From assembly GCA_965226965.1 (NCBI GenBank), contig OZ245715.1, positions 3,782,001 through 3,846,000 of the forward strand: a stretch of DNA of 64,000 nucleotides, written 5' to 3'. Below the pieces are notes generated by a model. The model had not been told where the DNA came from. It saw only the letters and a list, made by a program, of their open reading frames with translations, and ran no database searches. Of the stretch, positions 25,731 through 34,734 are shown piece after piece (within the stretch, counting starts at the first letter, position 1; each line of letters begins with the position of its first letter). The position numbers were made by a program, and so were the translations under genes. The DNA comes from Endoryza foliicola. Lineage in GTDB: Bacteria; Bacteroidota; Bacteroidia; Chitinophagales; Chitinophagaceae.

Positions 25731-26125
25731 GTTGTTAAGCTTTAAGTTATTTAGTTTTTAAGTTATTGCATGGAGAAGATTTTCCCGCCTACCACAACGT
25801 AAGGGGGCAACCGCGCTTTATAAAAAGATACGCTGTGTATTGCCCAAACTCAAAAACTAAACAACTAAATCACTCAAAGACTTATCAGCGAGTTTGGTGA
25901 AATAAATCCCTTTCAAAAGCGCCTCTTCCCTAACAACGCGTTTTGAGGTCCCTCACTATCAAATGCCAAGCTTTTAAGTTATTTAGTTTTTAAGTACTTT
26001 AGTTGTTACACTATTGAAGCATGGCACTGATCTTCACGCAAAAATTCCCAAAAGAACAAATTCAAACCTGTGTCGTTTTAAATGCCCCACTAAAAAACTA
26101 AACAACTAAATCACTCAAAAACTCA
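25731..26125. repeat. Two AT-rich hairpin elements
   Basis: Two copies (about 25731-25881 and 25970-26121) of the AT-rich hairpin element. The first abuts the stop codon of the hydrolase gene, the second leads into the 998-base duplicated block. Confidence 0.75.
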
Positions 26126-26185
26126 CTAACGAGTTTCGTGGAAACAATCCCTTTAAAAAGCGCCTATTCCATAACAACACGTTTT

Positions 26186-26920
26186 GAGGTCCCTCTCTCG
26201 CTGAGGCTGCTTCGCAGCCTCGCTCGTTCGGGATGACGGGATTTTTTTATAACAACCCAGATTTCTCGCATCCTTCTTCAGGCCTGCGGCCTTGTGAAGA
26301 ATGCTCGAAATTCGCACCTAAAACAACTCCGAAACAAAGACGAGCTTATCTCTGTAATGAAATTATTTGGCGATCAGCTGCTCCTTAATATGTCAGGATT
26401 CAAAAAACGCCATTTCGGATTCTTCGAAGCAATCAACTGTTCTTTCTTTTCTCGTCGCCATTTTTTGAGTTCCTTTTCTCTTAAGATAGCGTCTTTTATT
26501 GATGCAAATTCTTCATAATAAATCAACTGATAACAGTTGTATTTTACAGTAAAGCTATTTTCTCCACCTCGTTCTTCAATGTGTTCAGTTAATCGCCGTT
26601 TCAAATCATTGGTTAAACCAATGTAGAGAACTGTCTTACCAGGATTTGTCAGAATATAAACATAAAACATACGCCTATTTTTAACTATCCCACTAAGATC
26701 AACAATCAGAAAAGTACTTGGATGGTGAAAGAAACATAATACGCCGAGGTTTTTCTCTGAAGCCGCTATTTCGAGCAGCACCGAGCGCAGACCTGAGCGT
26801 ACCGAAGGTACTGAGAAGGTCAAGCGAAGTGATGGGAGAAATCTGGGTTATTCCCTCCCCGCCCCGTCATTCCGAACGAGCATTTTTTGCGAAGCAAAAA
26901 AGCGAAGAGAGGAACCTCAG
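26186..26920. mobile_element. Long-arm element carrying a GIY-YIG gene, copy 1
   Basis: It has the same outer arms (GAGGTCCCTCTCTCGC / AGAGAGGAACCTCAG) and inner pair (AACCCAGATTTCTCGC / GGAGAAATCTGGGTT) as the short forms at 17.9 and 20.7 kb, but about 400 bases longer because it encloses a gene on the minus strand. The right inner flank also has a palindromic segment, GCGTACCGAAGGTACTGAG, near 26.80 kb. The relation suggests a gene-bearing parent and internally deleted derivatives. Confidence 0.65.
26374..26670 (-). CDS. GIY-YIG endonuclease-domain protein, copy 1
   Basis: A 98-residue protein made almost wholly of a GIY-YIG domain. It begins MFYVYILTNPG, followed by VLYIGLTNDLKRRLTEH (the YIG element and the conserved R), and an acidic E in AILREKELKKW. 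ATG at 26670 is chosen because it starts the domain exactly; the longer frame upstream is repeat sequence. Small stand-alone proteins of this kind (UPF0213/YhbQ-like) are nucleases or presumed nucleases. It lies inside an inverted-repeat element and points opposite to all neighbouring genes. Confidence 0.88.
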   Translation of the reverse strand: MFYVYILTNPGKTVLYIGLTNDLKRRLTEHIEERGGENSFTVKYNCYQLIYYEEFASIKDAILREKELKKWRREKKEQLIASKNPKWRFLNPDILRSS

Positions 26921-27183
26921 AATGGGTTTTATAGAAAGAAGCCGGTTTCGAAGCATCAAAGCTACATGGTATTAAGTAATTTAGTTGTTTAGTTTTTAAG
27001 TTGCTTCACCATTGACTTATAGCGCTCATCTTCACGCAAGAATGCCCAAAAGAACAAATTCAAACCGGTATCTTTTGTAATGCCAAACTCAAAAACTAAA
27101 CAACTAAATCACTCAAAAACTCACCAACGAGTTTCGTGGAAACAATCCCTTTAAAAAGCGCCTATTCCATAACAACACGTTTT

Positions 27184-27918
27184 GAGGTCCCTCTCTCGCT
27201 GAGGCTGCTTCGCAGCCTCGCTCGTTCGGGATGACGGGATTTTTTTATAACAACCCAGATTTCTCGCATCCTTCTTCAGGCCTGCGGCCTTGTGAAGAAT
27301 GCTCGAAATTCGCACCTAAAACAACTCCGAAACAAAGACGAGCTTATCTCTGTAATGAAATTATTTGGCGATCAGCTGCTCCTTAATATGTCAGGATTCA
27401 AAAAACGCCATTTCGGATTCTTCGAAGCAATCAACTGTTCTTTCTTTTCTCGTCGCCATTTTTTGAGTTCCTTTTCTCTTAAGATAGCGTCTTTTATTGA
27501 TGCAAATTCTTCATAATAAATCAACTGATAACAGTTGTATTTCACAGTAAAGCTATTTTCTCCACCTCGTTCTTCAATGTGTTCAGTTAATCGCCGTTTC
27601 AAATCATTGGTTAAACCAATGTAGAGAACTGTCTTACCAGGATTTGTCAGAATATAAACATAAAACATACGCCTATTTTTAACTATCCCACTAAGATCAA
27701 CAATCAGAAAAGTACTTGGATGGTGAAAGAAACATAATACGCCGAGGTTTTTCTCTGAAGCCGCTATTTCGAGCAGCACCGAGCGCAGACCTGAGCGTAC
27801 CGAAGGTACTGAGAAGGTCAAGCGAAGTGATGGGAGAAATCTGGGTTATTCCCTCCCCAGCCCGTCATTCCGAACGAGCATTTTTTGCGAAGCAAAAAAG
27901 CGAAGAGAGGAACCTCAG
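27184..27918. mobile_element. Long-arm element carrying a GIY-YIG gene, copy 2
   Basis: Second unit of the tandem duplication, with intact arms and the same internal gene. The few differences from copy 1 do not break the arms or the frame. Confidence 0.65.
27372..27668 (-). CDS. GIY-YIG endonuclease-domain protein, copy 2
   Basis: The protein is identical to copy 1; the one difference seen inside the gene is silent. Keeping the reading frame intact in both copies suggests either very recent duplication or selection. See the first copy for motifs. Confidence 0.87.
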   Translation of the reverse strand: MFYVYILTNPGKTVLYIGLTNDLKRRLTEHIEERGGENSFTVKYNCYQLIYYEEFASIKDAILREKELKKWRREKKEQLIASKNPKWRFLNPDILRSS

Positions 27919-28180
27919 AATGGGTTTTATAGAAAGAAGCCGGTTTCGAAGCATTAAAGCTACATGGTATTAAGTAATTTAGTTGTTTAGTTTTTAAGTT
28001 GCTTCACCATTGACTTATAGCGCTCATCTTCACGCAAGAATGCCCAAAAGAACAAATTCAAACCGGTGTCGTTTTAAATGCCCCACTCAAAAACCAAACA
28101 ACTAAATCACTCAAAAACTCACCATTGAGTTTAGTGAAAAAAACAGTTTCAAAAACGCTCCTTCCATAACAAAGCGTTTT

Positions 28181-28402
28181 GAGGTCCCTCTCTCGCATCG
28201 GCTGCTTCGCAGCCTCGCTCGTTCGGGATGACGGGATTTTTTATTAACAACCCAGATTTCTCGCATCCTTCTTCAGGCCTGCGGCCTTGCGAAGAATGCT
28301 CGAAATTCGCACCAAATAAAGTTTTCGACAAGAATAGATAGAAGGTACTTTAAATAATAAAATTATATTAACTTAACAATGAAGTGTGCAGCGGAGCAAT
28401 AG
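28181..28402. repeat. Long-arm element, left half only
   Basis: The left arm, the AACCCAGATTTCTCGC segment and the short-form centre (AATTATATTAACTTAACAATGAAGTGTGCAGC-like) are present, but the sequence stops matching at about 28402 and no right arm follows. It is a truncated copy of the short form. Confidence 0.7.
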
Positions 28403-28524
28403 AATTGTTGACACTGCTAAATTTTAATGAAGGAATAAAGTATCAGATGAGTAATTTGAATAGAACATGAAAAGCACAAATGGTGGGTAATCATACTTGC
28501 TCAAAAACAGAAATCAATCTACTG

Positions 28525-28638
28525 ATGAAAGCACCACTCCAACTGCTCATCAACACTGATGGCTACCTACTACTATCAATAGGAGCTGTTTTAGAAAGAC
28601 CAAAAAGTGCTTCGGAATATATCAATGAATTGAACTAA
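28525..28638 (+). CDS. Possible 37-residue peptide or gene remnant
   Basis: An ATG-started frame encodes 37 residues with a hydrophobic centre (TDGYLLLSIGAVLE) and a polar end. It stands alone between a truncated repeat and the next gene. The composition looks protein-like, but no family or ribosome binding signal supports it; it could be a remnant cut by the repeat. Confidence 0.25.
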   Translation: MKAPLQLLINTDGYLLLSIGAVLERPKSASEYINELN

Positions 28639-28680
28639 ATTAAGAGTTCAATACAACAGTACTAACAAACTGGTTCTTCC

Positions 28681-29589
28681 ATGAAAATAAACTTCTGGCT
28701 CTTACTACTTTTAAGCTTTATAACTACCAATCTTCTTGCACAAGTCGACGATAGCCTATTTACTCGGCTGCAAGCAATTTCCAACAATGGAGTCGATTTC
28801 TTTAATGTGGACGGCATTGAAATTACAAGTCAGAATATGCCCGGTGAGTTTAGCAAAAAAAACATCCTTAAGAAATACAAACGGTACAATATCAAAGAAT
28901 CCGATCTAGTAGTTAGTGATAGTATCTTGGGCGGCCAGAATTATGTTGTATCAAAATCGGAGGAAATAATTACAGGGACTGTTCAATACACTTCCTACTA
29001 TTTTATTGAGAATAATACAGGGGGAATTACTGCCATCACTTTCGGTGGATTCCATCCGGGAGATAAAGACTTTGAACGTAATTTAACGCAGCTGATTCTT
29101 AACAAAAAAATACCGTCGTCTCTTTTCCATAGAATTGAAATTGATAGCATCAATTTTGCCGGGAGAATGATAAAGTTGGGAGGAAGTTGCCATTGGATGG
29201 GAATCAACAATGTACAATGTCCGTACAACGGACAAATGAATTGGAGTGTCCATAAAACACTTGTTGGAGCGTCGGCCGGAATTACTGACCAATACAATTT
29301 AATCAAATCTAAGAAAGTAGGGAAGATCCTTTCTGAAGATACTGTTGACATCCTATTTGAAGGAAAACCCGCCAAAGCCATCAAAGCAGTGTACGATATC
29401 AAGGGAGTGAAATCGCTGCTGGTGGGTATGAGTGGCGCCAAAACGCTAACGGTGTACTTTGTTGCCGCTCCCGCTACTCTTTACTATGTAAGTTGCGTTA
29501 TGAGCTTTTGGGATAATGATCTGATTGGTAAGGATGGACTGCCCGCTCTATTGCAAGAAGTGATGCAACTGAATGTTCCCAAAAGCTGA
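28681..29589 (+). CDS. Secreted protein of unknown function
   Basis: A 302-residue exported protein with signal peptide ending at about residue 20 (LLAQ). No family recognised. The central part has two cysteines in KLGGSCHWMGINNVQCPYNGQMNWS-like sequence, with many aromatic residues, and a C-terminal region rich in small hydrophobic residues (SGAKTLTVYFVAAPATLYYVSC). Single-gene unit. Confidence 0.78.
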   Translation: MKINFWLLLLLSFITTNLLAQVDDSLFTRLQAISNNGVDFFNVDGIEITSQNMPGEFSKKNILKKYKRYNIKESDLVVSDSILGGQNYVVSKSEEIITGTVQYTSYYFIENNTGGITAITFGGFHPGDKDFERNLTQLILNKKIPSSLFHRIEIDSINFAGRMIKLGGSCHWMGINNVQCPYNGQMNWSVHKTLVGASAGITDQYNLIKSKKVGKILSEDTVDILFEGKPAKAIKAVYDIKGVKSLLVGMSGAKTLTVYFVAAPATLYYVSCVMSFWDNDLIGKDGLPALLQEVMQLNVPKS

Positions 29590-29630
29590 ATAATTTAAAC
29601 TTGACATAGTCCAACCAAACACTATTTCAA

Positions 29631-29664
29631 GTACAGTACACGCCCCCGCCATCGACACTTTAGC
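29631..29664 (+). promoter_or_regulatory. Possible copy of the shared activator motif
   Basis: TACACGCCCCCGCCATCGACACTTTAG resembles the stronger motif copies near 33.1 and 41.9 kb. It ends about 40 bases before a TACCTTTA box (29703-29710). The spacing is one helical turn longer than in the others, so the match is tentative. Confidence 0.3.
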
Positions 29665-29751
29665 AAAGTTCGCAAAACCTACCTTGCTTCCATCTAAAAA
29701 GCTACCTTTATGACTTTGTAGAATTCAGCATTTCTTCAAAAAAGACCACCA

Positions 29752-30354
29752 ATGGATTTTCTTAGCTTGGTTTCATACATAGGAACCTTTGTTTTCGCAC
29801 TCACGGGTGCGCTGAAAGCACGCAGGCATCAAATGGATATCTTCGGCGCAGCACTCTTGGCTTTTGTAACCGCATATGGCGGAGGAACCATTCGCGACAT
29901 CCTAATAGGCATTCGCCCTTTGAGTTGGATCAACGATTATACGGCACTTCTATTAGTGCTGCTTGCCCTGATTCTTGTCTTTCTATTCAATCAAAAAGTA
30001 CTCAAGCTAAAGTATACGATTTTCATTACCGACGCCATTGGACTTGGTCTCTTCACTGCATTGGGAATTCAAAAATGTATTCTGGCAGAAATCAATAGCG
30101 GCTATGCCGTGATCTTGGGAACCATTGGAGCTTCCTTTGGTGGATTGCTGGCCGACATCCTCAGCAATACGGTTCCCGACTTACTCAAAAAAGGTGAACT
30201 CTATGCAACCGCTTGCTTGGTTGGCGGAACCATTCAAGTACTCTTGGAGAAGCAAGGAGTGAACTTCAATATTTCAATGTCGGTTTGTATTGTGATTGTT
30301 GTTGCAGTTCGAATTCTTTCCAGATGGAGAAAGATATCATTGCCAGAGATTTGA
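29752..30354 (+). CDS. TRIC-type trimeric intracellular cation channel homologue
   Basis: A 200-residue integral-membrane protein of the UPF0126/TRIC family. Seven membrane segments are predicted. The two internal repeats each have the signature: FALTGALKARRHQMDIFGA with AYGGGTIRDILIG, then FTALGIQKC with GASFGGLLADIL. Bacterial members form homotrimeric monovalent cation channels, as established for this family. The gene probably stands alone; 24 bases separate it from the next start. Confidence 0.92.
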   Translation: MDFLSLVSYIGTFVFALTGALKARRHQMDIFGAALLAFVTAYGGGTIRDILIGIRPLSWINDYTALLLVLLALILVFLFNQKVLKLKYTIFITDAIGLGLFTALGIQKCILAEINSGYAVILGTIGASFGGLLADILSNTVPDLLKKGELYATACLVGGTIQVLLEKQGVNFNISMSVCIVIVVAVRILSRWRKISLPEI

Positions 30355-30378
30355 AAACCTTGCGCTAAATAATAAGAA

Positions 30379-30837
30379 ATGAATGAGTTCAAGCCAATAC
30401 CAATCTCCTTCCTTCTAACTATGCTAGTCTGCGCGCATATAAGTTTTAAAGGCAACCATATGCATGCTGACTGTGTAGGAAAATACGATCCGGATTTAAA
30501 GCAATACGTATACTCTAAAGTGACGGTCCAGCCTGAATTTCCCGGTGGAACTAGCAATTGGGCACGTTTTTTAAACAAGCAACTGACCTTCCCTTCCACC
30601 ATGGTCGACAATGACATTGCTACAACCACTGTAGCAAGCTTTATTGTACTTCCAAGTGGCGCTTTGACAAAAATTGGCATTCGCGGCAAAACTCCCGGTC
30701 AATGGTCTGCGCTCGATTCTGCTTTTGTACAAACACTAAAACGTTCAGTCAATTGGATCCCCGGATCATGCAATGGAAAGAAGGTTGCGGCAACGGTACT
30801 TCAACCAATGACAATACATTTAGAGATTGAAGAATAG
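30379..30837 (+). CDS. Periplasmic TonB C-terminal-like protein
   Basis: A 152-residue exported protein. After a signal-like N-terminus comes a TonB C-terminal fold: VQPEFPGGTSNWARFLNKQL, then TTTVASFIVLPSGALTKIGI and the late W-I-P-G segment. VxPxFPGG is the usual Bacteroidota opening of this domain. It lacks the membrane anchor plus proline-rich spacer of a true TonB, so it is a stand-alone domain, possibly an interaction module at the cell envelope. Confidence 0.83.
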   Translation: MNEFKPIPISFLLTMLVCAHISFKGNHMHADCVGKYDPDLKQYVYSKVTVQPEFPGGTSNWARFLNKQLTFPSTMVDNDIATTTVASFIVLPSGALTKIGIRGKTPGQWSALDSAFVQTLKRSVNWIPGSCNGKKVAATVLQPMTIHLEIEE

Positions 30838-30870
30838 AAACAAAAAAGGCCATCACATTATTGAATAGTT

Positions 30871-31542
30871 ATGAATCCTTTATTTTTAATCGGATTTGCA
30901 TGCTTCATGCTCGGATGCAACCATAAAAAGCAGGGTAATCCACCTCCGCATGAAGATACCGTAGCTGCGGCAATCAATCCGCTTCCCAGTCCAAAATCAG
31001 AAAATTCAGATATCCCCAATTTCACTACCAGCAGTGCTCACAAACCGGAAGCAAAAGATCTACAAACTCAAAGAAATTCGATTTCCAAGCATTTCATAGA
31101 TAAATTCGATATGGCTGGAACTCTTTATGACAGCTTAGTTGACATCAACTACGATGGCTATCGAGACAACTTAATTGGGCACTATGGTAAATCTGGTAGC
31201 GGCTTAAAGTATCGTATTGCTGTTTATCTCTACAATCCCAAAAAGAAAAAATTCGAATTCAATGAAAACTTATCTGAAATGAGCAATCCGAGCTTTTTCA
31301 TTGATAAAAAGAAAATCACTGAGTTCTACATTGGCTTGGGAGGAGGATCCGGAACAGAATTAAACTGGATCAATAAAAAATGGACTGTTACAAAGAAATT
31401 TGAAGTAGACAATAAAAACGACAGTACTATTTGGATCATTACCTACCCTCTCACAGGTAAAGTTGAAAAAATAAAGCGTTCCTTTCAAATGATCCCTCCG
31501 GAGGAAATTCTGGAAGTGAATGAATATATTAGCAATTATTAG
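30871..31542 (+). CDS. Lipoprotein of unknown function
   Basis: A 223-residue predicted lipoprotein with lipobox MLGC (C16). A low-complexity linker rich in P, S and N covers residues 20-70. The folded part has YDSLVDINYDGYRDNLIGHYGKSG, an acidic D-x-N-x-D-G-x-x-D pattern like a calcium-binding (dockerin or EF-like) loop, then FFIDKKKITEFYIGLGGGSGTE. Its function is unknown. It follows the TonB-like gene by 33 bases. Confidence 0.78.
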   Translation: MNPLFLIGFACFMLGCNHKKQGNPPPHEDTVAAAINPLPSPKSENSDIPNFTTSSAHKPEAKDLQTQRNSISKHFIDKFDMAGTLYDSLVDINYDGYRDNLIGHYGKSGSGLKYRIAVYLYNPKKKKFEFNENLSEMSNPSFFIDKKKITEFYIGLGGGSGTELNWINKKWTVTKKFEVDNKNDSTIWIITYPLTGKVEKIKRSFQMIPPEEILEVNEYISNY

Positions 31543-31599
31543 AACATAGAGTAATTGAAAGATATCAAAATACACATACAGAAACTTCTATGCAAAGCC

Positions 31600-31720
31600 C
31601 CCTAATATGAATCCGGATTATTCAGCGCGATGAATCGCGCTGCTACCATTTACACTTGTGTTATAAGCCGCCGCGATAAATCGACGGCGGCGCTTAGGTC
31701 AGAGACTTCGCATATCGTAT
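31600..31720. repeat. GC-rich palindromic interspersed repeat
   Basis: Two hairpins, CAGCGCGATGAATCGCGCTG and AAGCCGCCGCGATAAATCGACGGCGGCGCTT, stand 30 bases apart in otherwise AT-rich sequence. They resemble REP-like intergenic repeats common in Bacteroidota. They could act as a terminator for the lipoprotein gene. Confidence 0.6.
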
Positions 31721-31784
31721 AATTCGCAACAAATAAAATAATTACCTTTATTTTATTAATGAGAAAGATCCAAAATCACCAACC

Positions 31785-32414
31785 ATGAGCGCTACCATCG
31801 GATTCATTACCATCGAAGGAAATCAATTATCAAGACTTGCTGAAATATTCAGTCGGTTTCAATTGATAGACACCAACAAAGACCTTCATCTGAATTCATG
31901 GGCAGAAGCCAGTAAAATCATTGAACAAGAATACCTCGAGCCCAACGATTTTTCACAGCGAAGAGTTGTTTGGTTTCAAAACAATTGGACAATAATTGAA
32001 GACCATTCTCTCCTCTTGTGCACCGATATAGAAGCTTTACAGAAGAATGCTCAAGAAGGTAGATTGTGTATTTATTCTTTCTTAAGTCAAAGCACGAGCA
32101 ATAGTCATGGCTTCTGGCACTTCACTCCTACTATATCCCGAACGTTCTTTATAGAAGACGGAGAAACCATCGAGAATACCGGCATCCCTCTTCCTCAAGA
32201 AGCAGGTTTAAACATCAACGACGAGCTTTATTACGACGATATTATTGAACTGGCAGCCTCTCTTGGGATAGACTATTACGCTGCAGAACAATTGAAACAA
32301 TTCACGGTAAAACAGCTCCTCAACAATGCTGAATTAAATGCTCAAATTGAACAAGTAAAGAACGACCAAAAAAGTATTCAAGTTGCTAAAAAGCCATGGT
32401 GGAAATTTTGGTAA
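31785..32414 (+). CDS. Cytoplasmic protein of unknown function
   Basis: A 209-residue soluble protein with no signal peptide. It begins MSATIGFITIEGNQLSRLAEIF, has a tryptophan-rich middle (RRVVWFQNNWTIIEDHS) that could be an SMI1/KNR4-like or ankyrin-free recognition domain, and ends with the basic aromatic tail KKPWWKFW. No family is certain. Upstream, TACCTTTA at 31743 is a likely -7 box. Confidence 0.7.
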   Translation: MSATIGFITIEGNQLSRLAEIFSRFQLIDTNKDLHLNSWAEASKIIEQEYLEPNDFSQRRVVWFQNNWTIIEDHSLLLCTDIEALQKNAQEGRLCIYSFLSQSTSNSHGFWHFTPTISRTFFIEDGETIENTGIPLPQEAGLNINDELYYDDIIELAASLGIDYYAAEQLKQFTVKQLLNNAELNAQIEQVKNDQKSIQVAKKPWWKFW

Positions 32415-32492
32415 TACATTTGAGACCAAGCAAGTCGATCCTAAAAACAAACGCTAACCAAAGATGTACCATCTCTAACAACTGCTCCATTT

Positions 32493-33026
32493 ATGACCAT
32501 ATTTCCTTTTTCTTTATTTCCAAAATTAGAAAGCACTAGACTAGTACTCAGGCAAGTAATGCTATCTGATGCAAACGCCATTTTTCGGCTTCGATCCAAT
32601 CCATCTGTAAACAAATACATCGACCGAAAATTGTGTACAAGTATTGATGAGGCGCGCAGCTTTATCGAAAATGTAACGAAGTATTTTCAAGAAGGCAAGG
32701 CCATTTACTGGGGCATCCAATTAAAAACGGATGACACTATCATTGGCTGTATTGCATTTTACAATATCTCAGAAACTGACCATACAGGTGAAATTGGATA
32801 TGAACTAATGCCTGAGCACCAAGGGAAAGGTGTGATGAAAGAAGCATTGAACACAGCCCTGAATTTTGCATTTGATTCCCTTTCGATAAAGAAGATTGAA
32901 GCAAATGTACACCCCCAAAACACTGCTTCCCTGCAATTGCTTTTAAAGCTTGGTTTCAAACTCGACCATGAAAAAAGTAAACTTCAACCGGAACTCGCAT
33001 TGGAATGCATAAAAGCAAATGCCTAA
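32493..33026 (+). CDS. GNAT N-acetyltransferase (RimJ/RimL-like)
   Basis: A 177-residue acyltransferase using acetyl-CoA. The opening ESTRLVLRQVMLSDANAIFRLRSNP is typical of the RimJ/RimL (Acetyltransf_3) group. The acetyl-CoA loop is in GYELMPEHQGKGVMKEAL (Q/RxxGxG/A), and the later ANVHPQNTASLQLLLKLGF is the usual fourth motif. These enzymes acetylate ribosomal protein N-termini or small amines. Single gene. Confidence 0.9.
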   Translation: MTIFPFSLFPKLESTRLVLRQVMLSDANAIFRLRSNPSVNKYIDRKLCTSIDEARSFIENVTKYFQEGKAIYWGIQLKTDDTIIGCIAFYNISETDHTGEIGYELMPEHQGKGVMKEALNTALNFAFDSLSIKKIEANVHPQNTASLQLLLKLGFKLDHEKSKLQPELALECIKANA

Positions 33027-33080
33027 TAACTAATCCTCTAGAGATATAAGTGTGTTTTAAAAGAAACACTGATTCCGGCA

Positions 33081-33120
33081 CTTCTCGTCGCAATACACCC
33101 CTGAACTTGACGCTTTCGTC
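33081..33120 (+). promoter_or_regulatory. Shared direct-repeat motif (activator site candidate)
   Basis: TCGTCGCAATACACCCC is followed by AACTTGACGCTTTCG. The TTGACG word begins at 33107, exactly 39 bases before TACCTTTG, a perfect -7 box (33146-33153) that has no TTTG partner. This is the arrangement expected when an activator replaces the upstream promoter element. Confidence 0.5.
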
Positions 33121-33187
33121 CTTCCATTTCTATTGAACAGCCGCTTACCTTTGAAAAGTTAATAGAACTGAATTCAAATCGACTGAA

Positions 33188-34039
33188 ATGAAAAAGACAT
33201 TACTACTGGCCACTTTTTTGCTGCTATTGTTAGCAAATTCAACAAAGGGGCAACAACTAGCCCCCTCTCAAGTAGGATATGCCCCTGTTAACGGAATCAA
33301 AGTGTACTATGAAGTATATGGAGAGGGCAAACCTTTGATTCTACTTCATGGCGCCTTTTATACCATTTCAATGAACTGGGCCGAACTGTTACCGGAACTG
33401 TCAAAAAGGCGAAAAGTGATTGCACTTGAAATGCAGAGTCATGGCCATTCGCCGTACTCCGATCGAAAACTTGACATCAAAACCCTGGCTAGTGACGTTG
33501 CAAAAGTGATGGAATATCTAAGAATTGACAGTGCCGATGTTGCAGGCTACAGCATGGGAGGTTCTATAGCCTATCAATTTGCAGTTGATTTTCCCACTCG
33601 TCTCAATAAATTGGTGATTTTGTCTTCAACTTATAAATCGAGCGGCTGGCTATCCGAAGTGAATTCGGCTTTTACCGATTTTAAGCCCGAGTTGTTCGAT
33701 GGCAGTCCTTTGCAAATCGGCTACGACGCAGTTGCGCCTGATAAATCGAAATGGCATAAATTTTTGAAACAAATGTTTGATTTCTCTCAGGTATCATTTG
33801 ATGTAGGCGATGCCAAAATTGCTGCACTAAAAAAGCCGGTTTTAATCATCTCGGGTGATAATGACGGAGTAGATAAAATTGAATTAGCAAAAACCTACCA
33901 ATTATTAGGAGGAGGTATTTCTGCAGATTTAAGGCCTATGCCTGCATCGCAACTTGCCATACTACCATCGCAAGCGCATGTAAGTTTAATGATGCAAACC
34001 TCCCTTCTACTAGAATTTATCACAGCCTTTCTAAAATAG
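33188..34039 (+). CDS. Secreted alpha/beta hydrolase
   Basis: A 283-residue exported hydrolase with signal peptide ending near KGQQ (residue 22). YEVYGEGKPLILLHGAF gives the oxyanion region, S122 in GYSMGG the nucleophile, an acid in ISGDNDGVD and histidine in SQAHVSL. The fold is similar to the haloperoxidase/epoxide-hydrolase branch. Its substrate is not known. It is preceded by the shared upstream motif and a strong -7 box. Confidence 0.88.
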   Translation: MKKTLLLATFLLLLLANSTKGQQLAPSQVGYAPVNGIKVYYEVYGEGKPLILLHGAFYTISMNWAELLPELSKRRKVIALEMQSHGHSPYSDRKLDIKTLASDVAKVMEYLRIDSADVAGYSMGGSIAYQFAVDFPTRLNKLVILSSTYKSSGWLSEVNSAFTDFKPELFDGSPLQIGYDAVAPDKSKWHKFLKQMFDFSQVSFDVGDAKIAALKKPVLIISGDNDGVDKIELAKTYQLLGGGISADLRPMPASQLAILPSQAHVSLMMQTSLLLEFITAFLK

Positions 34040-34096
34040 TCTTCTTAAAAAAGGTAATGCAACAGTAAAACTGCAACAAATCACTAGATTCACATC

Positions 34097-34510
34097 ATGA
34101 AACTCACTTACAGCGATACTATTTGTCCCGATGCAGCAGCAATCATTGACCTTTATGGAAGTGCCGATTTACCAAGACCGATTCACGACTCGGAACGAAT
34201 TCAGAAGATGTACGAGAATTCGAACTTGATCATCAGCGCTTGGGATGGCGACCTGTTGGTAGGCGTTGCGCGATCCATCACCGACTGGGTTTGGTCGTGC
34301 TATTTAGCAGATCTGGCCATTAGAAAAGAATACCAGAAAGAAGGCATTGGAAAAGAGCTGATTCGCTTAACGAAAGAGAAATTGGGCGATCAATCGATGT
34401 TACTATTGCTTTCAGTACCCACTGCAATGGAATACTATCCTAAAGTGGGTTTTAAGAAGCAAGAAAGTAGCTTTATAATCGATCGAGCAGACTGGAGAAA
34501 TAAAGAATAG
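34097..34510 (+). CDS. GNAT N-acetyltransferase
   Basis: A 137-residue GNAT-fold acetyltransferase. DLAIRKEYQKEGIGKELIRLT contains the acetyl-CoA loop (Q/KxxGIG), and EYYPKVGFKKQESSF is the fourth motif. Its N-terminus is short, consistent with a minimal GNAT domain. The substrate is unknown. It follows the hydrolase gene by 57 bases and may be co-transcribed with it. Confidence 0.87.
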   Translation: MKLTYSDTICPDAAAIIDLYGSADLPRPIHDSERIQKMYENSNLIISAWDGDLLVGVARSITDWVWSCYLADLAIRKEYQKEGIGKELIRLTKEKLGDQSMLLLLSVPTAMEYYPKVGFKKQESSFIIDRADWRNKE

Positions 34511-34734
34511 GTACTTTTTTAAACTGTGCCACTTGCTCACTCATTCACCCCTTTCAAAACATTATTTTCCGATTCGTTAAATCCTACGTAAATTAAGGCT
34601 AGCAAGCTAGATACACTTTTCTTTCTCGCTTTGCTTTTAGCAATAAAAAAAGCAGATTCTGAAGGGAATATTGTAGCCTTTCATTCCATGAAGTAATTTA
34701 TATTTTTAAGTTTCTTACAACTAAACTTGCCCTC

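Larger units (their letters stand above)
26127..28120. repeat. Tandem duplication of a 998-base block with GIY-YIG gene
   Basis: The block beginning near 26127 recurs exactly 998 bases downstream, with only a few substitutions in about 900 compared bases (for example in the right arm CCGCCCC versus CCAGCCC, and one T/C change inside the endonuclease gene). Each unit carries one long-arm element with a GIY-YIG gene plus one AT-rich hairpin element. The near identity indicates a recent event. Confidence 0.88.

Noticed and set aside
26294..26975. Plus-strand frames of 74 and 85 codons opposite the GIY-YIG gene
   Set aside because: They are antisense to the clear nuclease gene or lie in the palindromic arm; the same frames recur in the duplicate only because of the duplication.
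34527..34572. Further copy of the shared upstream motif before the P1 peptidase gene
   Set aside because: CACTTGCTCACTCATTCACCCC resembles it, but the second half needs a gap and no -7 box falls at the 39-base distance.
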